Positions 1 to 11,293 of a DNA stretch of 33,410 bases are shown here, piece after piece. Each line of letters begins with the position of its first letter. The stretch's first letter is position 1. A program made the position numbers and the translations under genes. The stretch covers positions 1 through 33,410 of the forward strand of contig NZ_LR597517.1 of NCBI RefSeq assembly GCF_902150035.1, written 5' to 3'. The notes below the pieces were generated by a model, which ran no database searches, had not been told where the DNA came from, and saw nothing but the letters and a program-made list of their open reading frames with translations. This DNA comes from Enorma burkinafasonensis. Its GTDB lineage: Bacteria; Actinomycetota; Coriobacteriia; Coriobacteriales; Coriobacteriaceae.

Positions 1-39
1 ATCGTATTTACTCACCGCCGTCGCCGGTGGCTTTGCCAT
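1..39 (-). CDS. Possible 5' end of a gene running off the left edge
   Basis: An ATG at 37-39 on the minus strand opens a frame of 13 codons (MAKPPATAVSKYD) with no stop before the window edge. No Shine-Dalgarno sequence precedes the ATG or the in-frame GTG eight codons later, so the start is doubtful. It would lie downstream of guaA on the same strand. The residues KYD would fit the beginning of a GyrB/ParE-type topoisomerase subunit, but so few residues cannot establish that. The frame could also be chance. Confidence 0.25.
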   Translation of the reverse strand, partial: MAKPPATAVSKYD

Positions 40-109
40 GACTGTCGTACGAAACGAAACTCAGCGGCACAGCGCGGCACTCAAAAATGCAGGTCAGAAC
101 CCTATCGGC

Positions 110-1720
110 CTACTCCCACTCGATCGTCGCGGGGGGCTTCGACGTGATGTCGTAGGCCACGCGGTTCACGCCGGGGACCTCGGCCACGATGCGGCCGGAG
201 ATGCGGGCCAGCACCTCGTAGGGCAGCTTCGCCCAGTCCGCGGTCATCGCGTCGCTCGACTCCACGGCGCGCAGGATCACCGGACGCGCGTAGGTGCGCT
301 CGTCGCCCATGACGCCCACGCTCTTGATGTCGGGGAGCACGGCGAAGTACTGCCAGCAGCTGTGCTCGGAGTTGCGCTCACCGGTCGCCTCGAAGAGGCG
401 CTGGTTGTAGGCGTCGAGCTCCTCGCGGACGATGGCGTCGGCCTCCTTCAGGATCTCGAGCTTCTCGGGGCTCACGGCGCCGATGATGCGGATCGCGAGG
501 CCCGGGCCCGGGAACGGCTGGCGGTACACGATGTGCTCGGGCAGCCCCAGCGCGAGGCCCAGCTCTCGCACCTCGTCCTTGAAGAAGTGGTCGAGCGGCT
601 CGATGAGGTCGAAGTGCACGCCCTCGGGGAACGGGATCAGGTTGTGGTGGCTCTTGATGGTCGAGGCCTTGCCGCCGGTCTTGCGGGCGCCGCTCTCGAT
701 GATGTCGGGGTAGATGGTGCCCTGGGCGAGGTACTTCACCGGGCGCCCATCCTGCTCGAGCTCGCGCGCGACGGCGAAGAACTCCTTCCAGAACTGCGTG
801 CCGATGATCCGGCGCTTCTCCTCGGGCTCGGTGACACCGTCGAGCAGCTGGGAATAGCGCTCCTCGGCGTGCACGTGGATGAAGTCGACGTCGAACTGCT
901 TGGTGAAGACCTCCTCGACCTGCTCGGGCTCGCCCTTGCGCAGCAGGCCGTGGTTGATGAACACGCAGGTCATCTGGCGGCCGATGGCGCGGGCGCCGAG
1001 CGCCGCCACCACGGAGGAGTCCACGCCGCCCGAGAGCGCCAGGATCACGCGGTCGCCGCCCACCTCGTCGCGGATCTCGGCGACCTTCTGCTCGACCAGG
1101 TTGTCCATGGTCCACATGGGCTCGAGCCCGCAGATATCGAAGAGGAAGTTCGAGAGGAGCTGCTGGCCGTACTCGGTGTGGCGCACCTCGGGATGGAACT
1201 GCGTGGAGTAGAGCTTGCGCTCCGGGCACTCCATCGACGCGACGGGGCAGACGCCGGTGCGCGCGGTCACGGTGAAGCCCTCGGGCACGCGGCTCACGGC
1301 GTCGCGGTGGCTCATCCAGACCGTCTGCTCCATGGGCGTCGCGTTGTAGAGGGCAGACGCCGCCTCGCGCTCGATGCTCGCGGGGCCGTACTCGCCCACC
1401 TCGGAATGCGCGACCTCGCCGCCGAGCGTCACGGCCATGATCTGGTGCCCGTAGCAGAAGCCGAGCACCGGCAGGCCCAGCTCGAAGATCGCGGGGTCGA
1501 TCGTGGGCGCGTCCTCGGCGTAGACGGATGCGGGACCGCCGGAGAGGATGAGCGCCGAGGGCTCCAGCGCGCGCACCTCGTCGGCCGTGATGTCGCAGGG
1601 CACGATCTCCGAATAGACGTGCAGATCGCGGACGCGACGGGCGATGAGCTGCCCGTACTGCGCGCCGAAGTCGAACACGAGCACCTTCTGGTTCATCTGG
1701 TCGGAAGCATGCGAAGCCAC
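110..1720 (-). CDS. guaA: GMP synthase (glutamine-hydrolysing)
   Basis: Converts XMP to GMP using ATP and glutamine, the last step of cytosolic guanine nucleotide synthesis. The 536-residue product is a normal full-length GuaA. The N-terminal class I glutamine amidotransferase domain has the nucleophile in GFCYGHQ (Cys about 89) and the His/Glu pair in QFHPE (about 176/178). The central ATP-pyrophosphatase domain carries the P-loop SGGVDSS (about 230-236). The C-terminal dimerisation domain ends in the family-typical PPATIEWE. I chose the GTG at 1718-1720 because a strong GAGAGGGG ribosome site sits 7 bases upstream. An ATG eight codons further in (1694-1696) has no such site. No guanine riboswitch is visible upstream. 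The gene stands alone downstream of brnQ on the same strand, with about 200 bases between them. Confidence 0.97.
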   Translation of the reverse strand: MASHASDQMNQKVLVFDFGAQYGQLIARRVRDLHVYSEIVPCDITADEVRALEPSALILSGGPASVYAEDAPTIDPAIFELGLPVLGFCYGHQIMAVTLGGEVAHSEVGEYGPASIEREAASALYNATPMEQTVWMSHRDAVSRVPEGFTVTARTGVCPVASMECPERKLYSTQFHPEVRHTEYGQQLLSNFLFDICGLEPMWTMDNLVEQKVAEIRDEVGGDRVILALSGGVDSSVVAALGARAIGRQMTCVFINHGLLRKGEPEQVEEVFTKQFDVDFIHVHAEERYSQLLDGVTEPEEKRRIIGTQFWKEFFAVARELEQDGRPVKYLAQGTIYPDIIESGARKTGGKASTIKSHHNLIPFPEGVHFDLIEPLDHFFKDEVRELGLALGLPEHIVYRQPFPGPGLAIRIIGAVSPEKLEILKEADAIVREELDAYNQRLFEATGERNSEHSCWQYFAVLPDIKSVGVMGDERTYARPVILRAVESSDAMTADWAKLPYEVLARISGRIVAEVPGVNRVAYDITSKPPATIEWE

Positions 1721-1841
1721 GGGCGGTCCCCTCTCGATAGCGCCGCGCCCCTCGCGGGCACGTGATGTCGAACTCGATAATTTTACACGCCCGCGGTGCG
1801 CGAAAGCCCTCGTCACATCATGCACACGCCCGGCCGCGTGC

Positions 1842-1906
1842 GCGAAGGCGGAGCCGGGCGCACCCGGCACCCGCGAAGGGCATGCCGCGAGGGCGGAGCC
1901 GGGCGC
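1842..1906. repeat. Pair of 20-bp imperfect direct repeats
   Basis: GCGAAGGCGGAGCCGGGCGC at 1842-1861 recurs at 1887-1906 with one A-to-G change, a 45-bp offset. Both copies lie in the intergenic stretch between brnQ and guaA. No function is evident. They could be remnants of a local duplication or a spacer repeat. Confidence 0.6.
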
Positions 1907-1921
1907 GCCGCGGCGGAGGTG

Positions 1922-3265
1922 CTACTCCTCGGCCGCCTTGCAGGCGGAGTGGACCACGGCCGAGTGGACCAGCCCGATGACGACGCCCGCGACCGCCGGG
2001 ACGACCCAGCTGAGGCCCAGGTCGGCCAGGGGCAGCGCGTCGAACGGCAGCCAGATGCCCTGCGCGAACGCGTCGCGCACGCTCACGATGACGCTCTCGA
2101 CCGCGACGATGGCGACGACCCACTTCCACACGTAGGGCACGCGGTCGACCTGGCGCGCGACGAGGCCCATGAGCACGAGCACGATCGCTGGCGGGTAGAG
2201 CGCGTTGAGCAGCGGGACGGAGAACGTGATGATCGCCGTGAGCCCGAAGTTGGAGACCGCGCACGAGAACACGGCGAACGCCGCCGCCCACACGCGGTAG
2301 GGGACGCGCGGGAACGTCTCGGCGAAGTAGCTCGCGCAGCTGCTGATGAGGCCGGTGCAGACGTTCAGGCACGCGATGAGGAAGATCGCCGCCACGATGA
2401 CGGTCCCCGCCGTGCCGAAATGGCCGGTCGCGGCCGCGGTGAGCACCTGCGCACCGTTGCCCGCACCCGGCACGAGGGCGCCGGTGACCACGCCCGCGTA
2501 GCCCAGCCCGCAGTAGATGATGAGCATGAGCACGCCGGCGATGACGCCCGCGCGCGAGATCTCGAAAGCCACCGCGCCGGGCTTCTCAACGCCCAGGTCG
2601 CGCACGTTCATGGCGATCACGATGCCGAAGCACAGCGCCGCGAGCAGGTCCATGGTCTGGTAGCCGTTGATGAAGCCCTGGACGGTGGGGTTCTGCGTGT
2701 ACGGGGCGACCGCCGGCTGCGCGTCGGCGAGCGGCGCCACGACGGACGAGCCCACCACGAGCACGATGAGCACGATGAGCGCCGGCGCCGAGATGCGGCC
2801 GAGCACGTGCGAGAGCTTGCCCGGGCGCAGCGCGAGCGCAAACGCCGCGGCGAAGAACGCGATCGAGAACGCCACCGAGACCGCGAGGGTCGGGGCGTCG
2901 GCGGGAAGAAGCGGCACCAGCATCTCGAATGCCGTCGAGGAGGTGCGCGGGATGGCGAGGCACGGGCCGATCGCGAGGTAGACGAGCACGGCGAAGGCGG
3001 CGGCGAACCAGGGGCTCACGCGCCCGGCGAGCCGCTTGAGGTCGCCCGCGAGCGCCACGGTCACGATGCCGAGCACCGGGAAGCCGATCGCCGTGATCAG
3101 AAACCCGATGAGGGCGGGCAGGGCGTCCTGGCCCGCCTGGGCGCCCAGAAGCGGCGGCAGGATGAGGTTCCCCGCCCCGAAGAACATCGAGAAGAGCGTC
3201 GCCCCCACGGTGAGGGACGCGCGTGCCGATAGCCGTTTTCCGCCGGTCATCTCAGGTTCCGCCAC
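1922..3265 (-). CDS. brnQ: Branched-chain amino acid carrier BrnQ (LIVCS family)
   Basis: Cation-coupled inner-membrane importer of leucine, isoleucine and valine. The 447-residue protein is hydrophobic throughout, with about 12 predicted membrane segments. Near residue 27 it has the family hallmark FSMFFGAGNLILPP, followed by the conserved IGPCLAIPRTSSTAFEM segment near residues 98-114. The start is a GTG at 3263-3265, with AGGGGAG eight bases upstream. An in-frame ATG five codons later is less well placed. The gene lies 61 bases downstream of pcrA on the same strand and could be co-transcribed with it, although a functional link is not obvious. Family assignment is firm; the exact substrate preference is inferred. 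Confidence 0.95.
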   Translation of the reverse strand: MAEPEMTGGKRLSARASLTVGATLFSMFFGAGNLILPPLLGAQAGQDALPALIGFLITAIGFPVLGIVTVALAGDLKRLAGRVSPWFAAAFAVLVYLAIGPCLAIPRTSSTAFEMLVPLLPADAPTLAVSVAFSIAFFAAAFALALRPGKLSHVLGRISAPALIVLIVLVVGSSVVAPLADAQPAVAPYTQNPTVQGFINGYQTMDLLAALCFGIVIAMNVRDLGVEKPGAVAFEISRAGVIAGVLMLIIYCGLGYAGVVTGALVPGAGNGAQVLTAAATGHFGTAGTVIVAAIFLIACLNVCTGLISSCASYFAETFPRVPYRVWAAAFAVFSCAVSNFGLTAIITFSVPLLNALYPPAIVLVLMGLVARQVDRVPYVWKWVVAIVAVESVIVSVRDAFAQGIWLPFDALPLADLGLSWVVPAVAGVVIGLVHSAVVHSACKAAEE

Positions 3266-3326
3266 TGGATCTCCCCTTTTCAGACACCGGCTCGGAGCAG
3301 CTGGGCGCGCTCGGCAATCGGCCGGC

Positions 3327-5984
<2,658 letters not shown>

Positions 5985-6048
5985 GCGTCCTCCGAGCGGT
6001 CGTGCACGCCGCCGCGCGGGGCGCGGCGGTCCGGTTTCGAGCCCAACC

Positions 6049-6054
6049 AGTATA
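6049..6054 (-). promoter_or_regulatory. Putative -10 element for pcrA
   Basis: TATACT on the minus strand, 65 bases upstream of the pcrA start, in an otherwise GC-rich stretch. No convincing -35 hexamer sits 16-18 bases further upstream, so this is a partial promoter call. Confidence 0.4.
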
Positions 6055-6113
6055 CTCGCCCGCCCGGTCGAACCTGTGAAGCGGGCGTGTGGCGACGACG
6101 CCCGGAATGTACG

Positions 6114-6180
6114 CACCGAATACCGCAACGAGTTTTCGGGATTCCGCAGGATTCCCGATTATCCGATGCGGTATTCGGTG
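6114..6180. repeat. Nested inverted repeat (14-bp outer arms) behind the MFS gene
   Basis: A perfect inverted repeat, CACCGAATACCGCA at 6114-6127 and TGCGGTATTCGGTG at 6167-6180, encloses 39 bases. These contain a second near-palindrome, CGGGATTCC GCA GGATTCCCG (6137-6157, one mismatched pair per arm). The outer arm begins six bases after the stop of the upstream MFS gene, so its RNA would fold into a long branched hairpin. No U-tract and no target-site duplication are seen. It could be a terminator, an mRNA-stabilising structure or a dispersed palindromic element. Confidence 0.7.
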
Positions 6181-6186
6181 TCAGTT

Positions 6187-7524
6187 TCAGCGCCTGTCCC
6201 CGTACGCCTCCTCGCGACGGGCGACCTCGTCGATCAGAATCGTGTCGCCGTGCTTGGCGGCGAGCACCGTGAGCAGCATGAACGCGCCCATGAGCGTGAT
6301 GTAGCCAAAGAGCATCGTCGGCGCCGCGTCCATCACCATGCCGGAGAGGATGGGCGTGACGACCTGCGCCGCCATCGAGACGGTGTAGTAGTAGCCCGAG
6401 TAGCGGCCGACGCTGTTCGAGTCGCAGAGCTCGAGGAGCATAGGGTACACGCACAGGTCGACGCCGCCGAGCGCGGCGCCCATGAACAGGAACACCACGT
6501 AGAAGAGCGGGTTGAAGCCCGGCACGAGCCAGATGATCGCCGAGCCCGCGACCACGACTGCAGAGGTGATGACGGCTATGAGCTTGCGGCCGTACTTGAG
6601 CGAGAGGTTCGCGATGGGCACGTACGACAGGAGGCCGCCCGCGATGGTCACGATGTTGATGATCGCGTAGCTGCCGCCGGCCATCCCGAAGAACGCATCG
6701 GCGTAGCGCGAGATGTTCGTGGTCATGGCGTTGTAGCTCATGTAGTAGAAGAAGGTCGCCGCGAGGATCATGATAATCGACAGGCGCACCGACGGGTCGG
6801 TGACGCGCTGCCTGCCGCCGGCCTCAGGCGAATCATCGGTGTCGATCTCGTCCTCCTCGATGCCCATCTCGAGGCTCTTCTCGTGCATGCGCTCCACGAG
6901 CTCGGGCTCGCGCACGCGCCAGAAGTAGAGCACCGCCGACCCCAGGATGAACGCCGCCTGCAGCCCGAAGAGCGGCAGGTAGTCCGGGTGCTCGACGTCG
7001 GGCACGAGCAGCGTGATGGCCACGAGCATCACACCCGTGCCCGCATAGCCCACGATCTTCTCGATGGAGTCCGCCTTGGTACGTAGCGGGCGCGGCGTGA
7101 TGTCCGCGACGATCGCCACGGTCATGGTGCGGTAGGCGCAGATCGCCACGAGCGTGAGCAGGATCATGGCGATGAGCAGCGGGAAGCTCCGCAGGTTGTT
7201 CGCGACGGCGATGAGCGGCACCGCGATGGCGGCCACCACGGAGCCCGCCATGATGAACGGCGTGCGGCGCCCCAGCCTGCTCGCGCAGCGGTCCGAGAGG
7301 ATGCCGAAGAGCGGAAGCAGGAACAGGCCGAACACGTTGTCGAGGGCCATCACCACGCCGGTGGCGGCGTTGTCGAGGCCGAAGGTGTCGGTGAGCATGA
7401 GCGGCACGATGCCGTCGAACACCTGCCAGAAGCTGATCATGCCCATGAAGGGCAGGGCCGCGAACGCGACGCTCGCGTAGTCGAGTCTGCTCGCGGCCTT
7501 CACCGCGTCTTTCGAAGCTGCCAT
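6187..7524 (-). CDS. MFS transporter, SLC45/GPH-like
   Basis: A 445-residue polytopic membrane protein with about 12 membrane segments split by a charged cytoplasmic loop (about residues 205-250, EEDEIDTDDSPEAGGRQR). Features of the SLC45-like branch of the major facilitator superfamily are visible in the first half: FWQVFDGIVPLML, ALDNVFGLFLLPLFGILSD and RLGRRTPFI, a version of the MFS loop 2-3 motif. Relatives are proton-coupled sugar carriers, but the substrate cannot be read from sequence. Start ATG 7522-7524 follows GGAAGGA. The gene is 27 bases downstream of an M20 peptidase gene on the same strand, so the two probably form an operon. The carrier might import or export the peptidase's substrate or product; that is inference. 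Confidence 0.88.
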   Translation of the reverse strand: MAASKDAVKAASRLDYASVAFAALPFMGMISFWQVFDGIVPLMLTDTFGLDNAATGVVMALDNVFGLFLLPLFGILSDRCASRLGRRTPFIMAGSVVAAIAVPLIAVANNLRSFPLLIAMILLTLVAICAYRTMTVAIVADITPRPLRTKADSIEKIVGYAGTGVMLVAITLLVPDVEHPDYLPLFGLQAAFILGSAVLYFWRVREPELVERMHEKSLEMGIEEDEIDTDDSPEAGGRQRVTDPSVRLSIIMILAATFFYYMSYNAMTTNISRYADAFFGMAGGSYAIINIVTIAGGLLSYVPIANLSLKYGRKLIAVITSAVVVAGSAIIWLVPGFNPLFYVVFLFMGAALGGVDLCVYPMLLELCDSNSVGRYSGYYYTVSMAAQVVTPILSGMVMDAAPTMLFGYITLMGAFMLLTVLAAKHGDTILIDEVARREEAYGDRR

Positions 7525-7551
7525 GGCAATCCTTCCCCCTTGGAGCCCCTG

Positions 7552-9063
7552 CTAGGAGAGCTCGCCCAGATTCTTGAGGAACGCGACGTAGAACTCGATG
7601 CCGCGCTTGTAGACGTCAACGCCGATGCGCTCGTTCTCCGTGTGGATGAGCGAGCGCGCCTCGCCGGAGTACTCGAACCCGCAGAAGCGGTACACGCGGT
7701 CGCAGATCGCGTTGAACTCGCGCGAGTCGGTGCAGGAGTTCTGCACGTACGGGGCGAACCCCGCCTCGGGATACACGCCGGTGACGCAGCGGTGCAGGTA
7801 GTCGAAGGCGGCATCGTTCTCGAACGGGCTCACGGGCGCGGGCTCCGTGTAGGGCACGGCAGTCGCGATCTCGACGGTCACGTGGTCGGGCGAGACGCCG
7901 CTCGCCGCGCACTCCTCGGCCGCGAGCGCGCGGGCGCGCTCGACGGCGTCGGCCACCGTCTCGAAGGGCGCGACGCGCACGTTGAAGTTCGCGCGCGCCA
8001 CGGGCGGCAGCACGTTGTGGGCGGGAGAGCCCTCGAGCTGCGTCAAGGCGTAGGTGGAGCGCAACATGGCCGCGGTCTCGCCGTTTCCCGCCATGATCTT
8101 CGCGACCGCGGGGCGCGTGAGCCACAGGTTCGAGAACACGAGGCGGTAGAGCAGGCTACTGCGGCTCGCGAGCTCCGCGAGCGTGGCGTCGAGCGCCTCG
8201 GTGAAGCACGGCATGCCCGGGTTCGCCGCGATGCGCTCGCACACTCGCGCGAGCAGGCGCGGGGCGTCGATGCTCGTGGGTGTCGAGGCGTGCCCGCCGT
8301 CGGCGCGCGCCGTGACGGTGAGGTCCACGTGCCCCTTCTCGGAGACGCCGACCATGGCCACGGGCACCTTGACGCCGAGCGGCGTGTCGCCCGCCACGGC
8401 GCCGCCCTCGTCGAGCACCAGATAGGGATGGACGCCGCTCTCGCGCAGCCACGCGACCGCGTCGCGCGCCGCGGGGCCGCTCACCTCCTCGCCGTTCGAC
8501 GAGAAGTACCACACGTCGCGCGGCGGCACGTAGCCCGAAGCGATGAGGTGCTCGGTCGCCTCGAAGAAGGCGCCGACGATGCACTTGGTGTCGAGCGACC
8601 CGCGCGCCCAGATCTCGCCGTCCGCGATCTCGGCGCCGAAGGGGTCGTGCTCCCACTTCTGCCCCTCCACGGGCACCACGTCGTGGTGCGCCATCATCAC
8701 GATGGGGTCGAGCGCGGCGTCCGCCCCCGGCCAGCGCAGCAGGAGGCCGAACTCGTCGATCATCGTGAGCTCGCAGGCCTCGAAGGTGAGCGGGTACAGC
8801 CGGCGCAGGGTGGGCACCCAGCGCTCGAACGGCTCGCGGTCGACGAGGGTGGGGTCATCGCGCGAGACCGTGGGAATGCGCAGCAGCTCCTGGAAGCGCT
8901 CGACCGCCGCGTCGTCGGCGGTGTAGCCGCCGGCGTCCAGCGGGCTCCCCTGGGCGCGCGACGGCCTCATGCGCGCCGCCCGCACCCCGCACACCGCCGC
9001 GAGCGACCCCGCCGCCATACCGGCAACCGTCGCCATAGCCAAACCGACCGTCCGAGCACGCAT
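7552..9063 (-). CDS. Membrane-anchored M20 family metallopeptidase/amidohydrolase
   Basis: A zinc-dependent hydrolase of the M20 family (carboxypeptidase S/PM20D1-like, 503 residues). Metal and catalytic residues are visible: AHHDVVP (about 125-131, metal His and Asp), GSLDTK (bridging Asp about 158), and SSNGEEVSG (catalytic Glu and metal Glu about 192-193). The dimerisation lid is in the middle and a late metal His follows (SLIHTENERIG). Residues about 5-27 form a single hydrophobic segment after RAR, predicting an N-terminal membrane anchor or uncleaved signal. No good lipobox is present (LAAVC). ATG 9061-9063 was chosen because AGGGGAG lies six bases upstream. The gene precedes the MFS carrier gene in a likely two-gene operon and is divergent from deoD. 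The substrate (dipeptides or N-acyl amino acids) is not determined by sequence. Confidence 0.88.
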   Translation of the reverse strand: MRARTVGLAMATVAGMAAGSLAAVCGVRAARMRPSRAQGSPLDAGGYTADDAAVERFQELLRIPTVSRDDPTLVDREPFERWVPTLRRLYPLTFEACELTMIDEFGLLLRWPGADAALDPIVMMAHHDVVPVEGQKWEHDPFGAEIADGEIWARGSLDTKCIVGAFFEATEHLIASGYVPPRDVWYFSSNGEEVSGPAARDAVAWLRESGVHPYLVLDEGGAVAGDTPLGVKVPVAMVGVSEKGHVDLTVTARADGGHASTPTSIDAPRLLARVCERIAANPGMPCFTEALDATLAELASRSSLLYRLVFSNLWLTRPAVAKIMAGNGETAAMLRSTYALTQLEGSPAHNVLPPVARANFNVRVAPFETVADAVERARALAAEECAASGVSPDHVTVEIATAVPYTEPAPVSPFENDAAFDYLHRCVTGVYPEAGFAPYVQNSCTDSREFNAICDRVYRFCGFEYSGEARSLIHTENERIGVDVYKRGIEFYVAFLKNLGELS

Positions 9064-9192
9064 ACGCCGCTCCCCTCGTCGTGTCCCGCGCCATCGCGCC
9101 GGGCCCCCATCCGTCAAGCAATACCAGTATCATAGACCTATAGGAACCGGCAGGGCGAGCGCGCCGCGCCGGCACGAGAAGGAGAGGCTCCC

Positions 9193-9915
9193 ATGGCAAA
9201 CACCCCCACCCCGCATAACGCCGCACAGGCAGGCGATATCGCAAAGACCGTCCTCATGCCGGGCGACCCGCTTCGCGCCAGGTACATCGCCGAGCGCTAC
9301 CTCGACGGCGCGCGCTGCGTCAACGAGGTCCGCAACATGCTCGCCTACACCGGCACCTACCAGGGCGCACCCGTCACGGTCATGGGGCACGGCATGGGCA
9401 TGCCGAGCGTGGGCATCTACTCCTATGAGCTCTTCAACTTCTACGACGTGGACGCCATCATCCGCATCGGCTCCGCGGGCGCCTACGCCGACGAGGTCGA
9501 GCTGCGCGACGTTATCGCCGCCCAGGGCGCCTGCACCGACTCGCGCTACGTCCACCAGTTCAACCTGCCCGGCGACTTCGCCCCCATCGCGAGCTACGAC
9601 CTGCTCGAGCGCGCCGTCGCGGCCGCCCGCGCCCAGGGCGTTCCGATCCGCGTGGGCAACGTGCTCTCGAGCGACGTCTTCTACGACGAGGACCCCTCCG
9701 CCGCGCTCGCCTGGAAGAAGATGGGCGTGCTCGCCGTCGAGATGGAGGCCGCCGCGCTCTACATGAACGCCGCGCGCGCCGGCAAGAAGGCGCTCTGTCT
9801 GCTCACCGTCTCGGACAAGCCGCTCGCCGGCGAGGGCCTCTCCGCCGAGGAGCGCCAGACCGGCTTCAGCGAGATGATGGAGGTCGCGCTGGCGGTCGCG
9901 GCGGAGCGGGCCTAA
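9193..9915 (+). CDS. deoD: Purine-nucleoside phosphorylase, DeoD type
   Basis: Phosphorolyses purine (deoxy)nucleosides to free base and (deoxy)ribose 1-phosphate in the cytosol. The 240-residue length is that of the hexameric bacterial DeoD class. Visible signatures are the phosphate-binding MPGDPLRARYIAE segment near the N-terminus, the MGHGMGMPS glycine-rich loop, RIGSAGAY, the nucleoside-binding EMEAAALYM, and the base-contacting TVSDKP region that contains the catalytic Asp. A strong AAGGAGAGG site precedes the ATG. deoB follows 43 bases downstream, so the ribose 1-phosphate made here would pass directly to the phosphopentomutase. Confidence 0.97.
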   Translation: MANTPTPHNAAQAGDIAKTVLMPGDPLRARYIAERYLDGARCVNEVRNMLAYTGTYQGAPVTVMGHGMGMPSVGIYSYELFNFYDVDAIIRIGSAGAYADEVELRDVIAAQGACTDSRYVHQFNLPGDFAPIASYDLLERAVAAARAQGVPIRVGNVLSSDVFYDEDPSAALAWKKMGVLAVEMEAAALYMNAARAGKKALCLLTVSDKPLAGEGLSAEERQTGFSEMMEVALAVAAERA

Positions 9916-9958
9916 CGGGCCCCGTCCCCCGATCGCCGGCAACCACGATAGGAGCACC

Positions 9959-11173
9959 ATGCCCGCAACACCCCGCTTCCGCCGCGTCCTCGTCATCGTC
10001 ATCGACTCCATCGGCGTGGGCTTCGCGCCCGATGCCGCCACGTACAAGAGCGCCGGGGCCGATACGCTCGGGCACATGGCGGAGTACTTCGCGAGCGAGC
10101 TCGGCCGCCCGCTCGCCATCCCCAATCTGGCGCGGCTCGGCGTCGCCCGCACGCATCCCGGCGGCCTGGCCGGCGTGCCGGACCCCGAGCGGCCGCTCGG
10201 CGCCTGGGGCCGCATGCAGGTCACGAGCTTCGGCAACGACTCGCTCGACGGCCATTGGGAGATGATGTGCCTGCCGGCGCGCTTCCACGTCGACTACTTC
10301 CCCGAGGGCTTTCCCGCCTGGCTGCTCGAGAAGCTCGAGGCGTTCTCCGGGCGCGGCATCATCTGCAACAAGCCCTACTCGGGCACGCAGGTCATCTACG
10401 ATTACGGCGAGCGCCAGCTTGAGACCGGCGAGCTCATCGTCTACACCTCGGGCGACTCGGTCCTGCAGATCGCCGCGCACGAGGACGTCATCCCGCTCGA
10501 CGAGCTCTACCGCATCTGCGCGTACGCGCGCACGCTCGTGAACGGACCCGAGATCACCATGGGGCGCGTCATCGCCCGCCCGTACGTGGGCACCTGCAAG
10601 GAGGACTTCACGCGCACGGCGAACCGGCGCGACCTGGGGCTCGAGCCCGTGGGACCGACCGCGCTCACGCGCCTCGAGGACGCGGGGATCGACGTCATCG
10701 CGGTGGGCAAGACCTGGGACCTCTTCTGCGGGCAGGGCTTTTGCCGCTCCTACCACAACGAGAGCAACATGGACGGCATGGACCACGTGGACGAGGTCAT
10801 GGGACAGGACTGGCAGGGGCTGTGCTTCACCAACCTGGTCGATTTCGACGCCGTGTACGGGCACCGGCGCAACGTCCGCGGCGACGGCGAGGCGCTCGAG
10901 GCCTTCGACGAGCGGCTGGGCCGCGTGATGGGCGCCATGCGCGCGGACGACCTCCTCATGGTCACGGCCGACCACGGCAACGACCCCACCTACCAGGGGA
11001 CCGATCACACGCGCGAGCTCGTGCCGCTGCTCGTCTGGTCGCCCTCGATGGCGAGCGCGGGTATCGACCTGGGGCTGCGCGGCACCTGCTCCGACCTCGG
11101 CGCGACCGTGCTCGAGAACTTCGGCATCCCGGGCATGGGCGAGGGCACGAGCTTCCTCGACCGCATCGGCTAG
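9959..11173 (+). CDS. deoB: Phosphopentomutase
   Basis: Interconverts (deoxy)ribose 1-phosphate and 5-phosphate, feeding nucleoside sugars into central metabolism. The 404-residue protein belongs to the alkaline-phosphatase-like metalloenzyme superfamily. It shows the N-terminal metal site IVIDSIGVG, the active-site Thr region GADTLGHM, NDSLDGHWEM, TSGDSVLQIAAHE, and the C-terminal metal ligands TADHGNDPT followed by DHTRE. Start ATG follows TAGGAG. It forms a two-gene salvage operon with deoD and ends at a strong hairpin terminator 20 bases after its stop. Confidence 0.97.
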   Translation: MPATPRFRRVLVIVIDSIGVGFAPDAATYKSAGADTLGHMAEYFASELGRPLAIPNLARLGVARTHPGGLAGVPDPERPLGAWGRMQVTSFGNDSLDGHWEMMCLPARFHVDYFPEGFPAWLLEKLEAFSGRGIICNKPYSGTQVIYDYGERQLETGELIVYTSGDSVLQIAAHEDVIPLDELYRICAYARTLVNGPEITMGRVIARPYVGTCKEDFTRTANRRDLGLEPVGPTALTRLEDAGIDVIAVGKTWDLFCGQGFCRSYHNESNMDGMDHVDEVMGQDWQGLCFTNLVDFDAVYGHRRNVRGDGEALEAFDERLGRVMGAMRADDLLMVTADHGNDPTYQGTDHTRELVPLLVWSPSMASAGIDLGLRGTCSDLGATVLENFGIPGMGEGTSFLDRIG

Positions 11174-11193
11174 GAGCGAACCCCTAGAGAGCG

Positions 11194-11228
11194 AAGGGCG
11201 CCCGTCGCGATGCGGCGGGCGCCCTTTC
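11194..11228 (+). terminator. Intrinsic terminator after deoB (possibly bidirectional)
   Basis: AAGGGCGCCCG and CGGGCGCCCTT form an 11-bp stem around an 11-base loop, followed by a short TTTCC tail on the plus strand. On the opposite strand it could also serve the EIIC gene that ends at 11294. It is preceded by GAACCCCTAGA (11178-11188), an element repeated before the terminator at 20395. Confidence 0.8.
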
Positions 11229-11293
11229 CTATCCCTATGGCTACCGAGCTGCGTCGGCGCTCAGGCGGGTGGTCGCGCGAAACGCGGGGGAGC

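Noticed and set aside
9064-9192. Divergent promoters for deoD and the M20 peptidase
   Set aside because: TATCAT and TTGACG hexamers occur, but not at workable spacing with partners, so no promoter is called.
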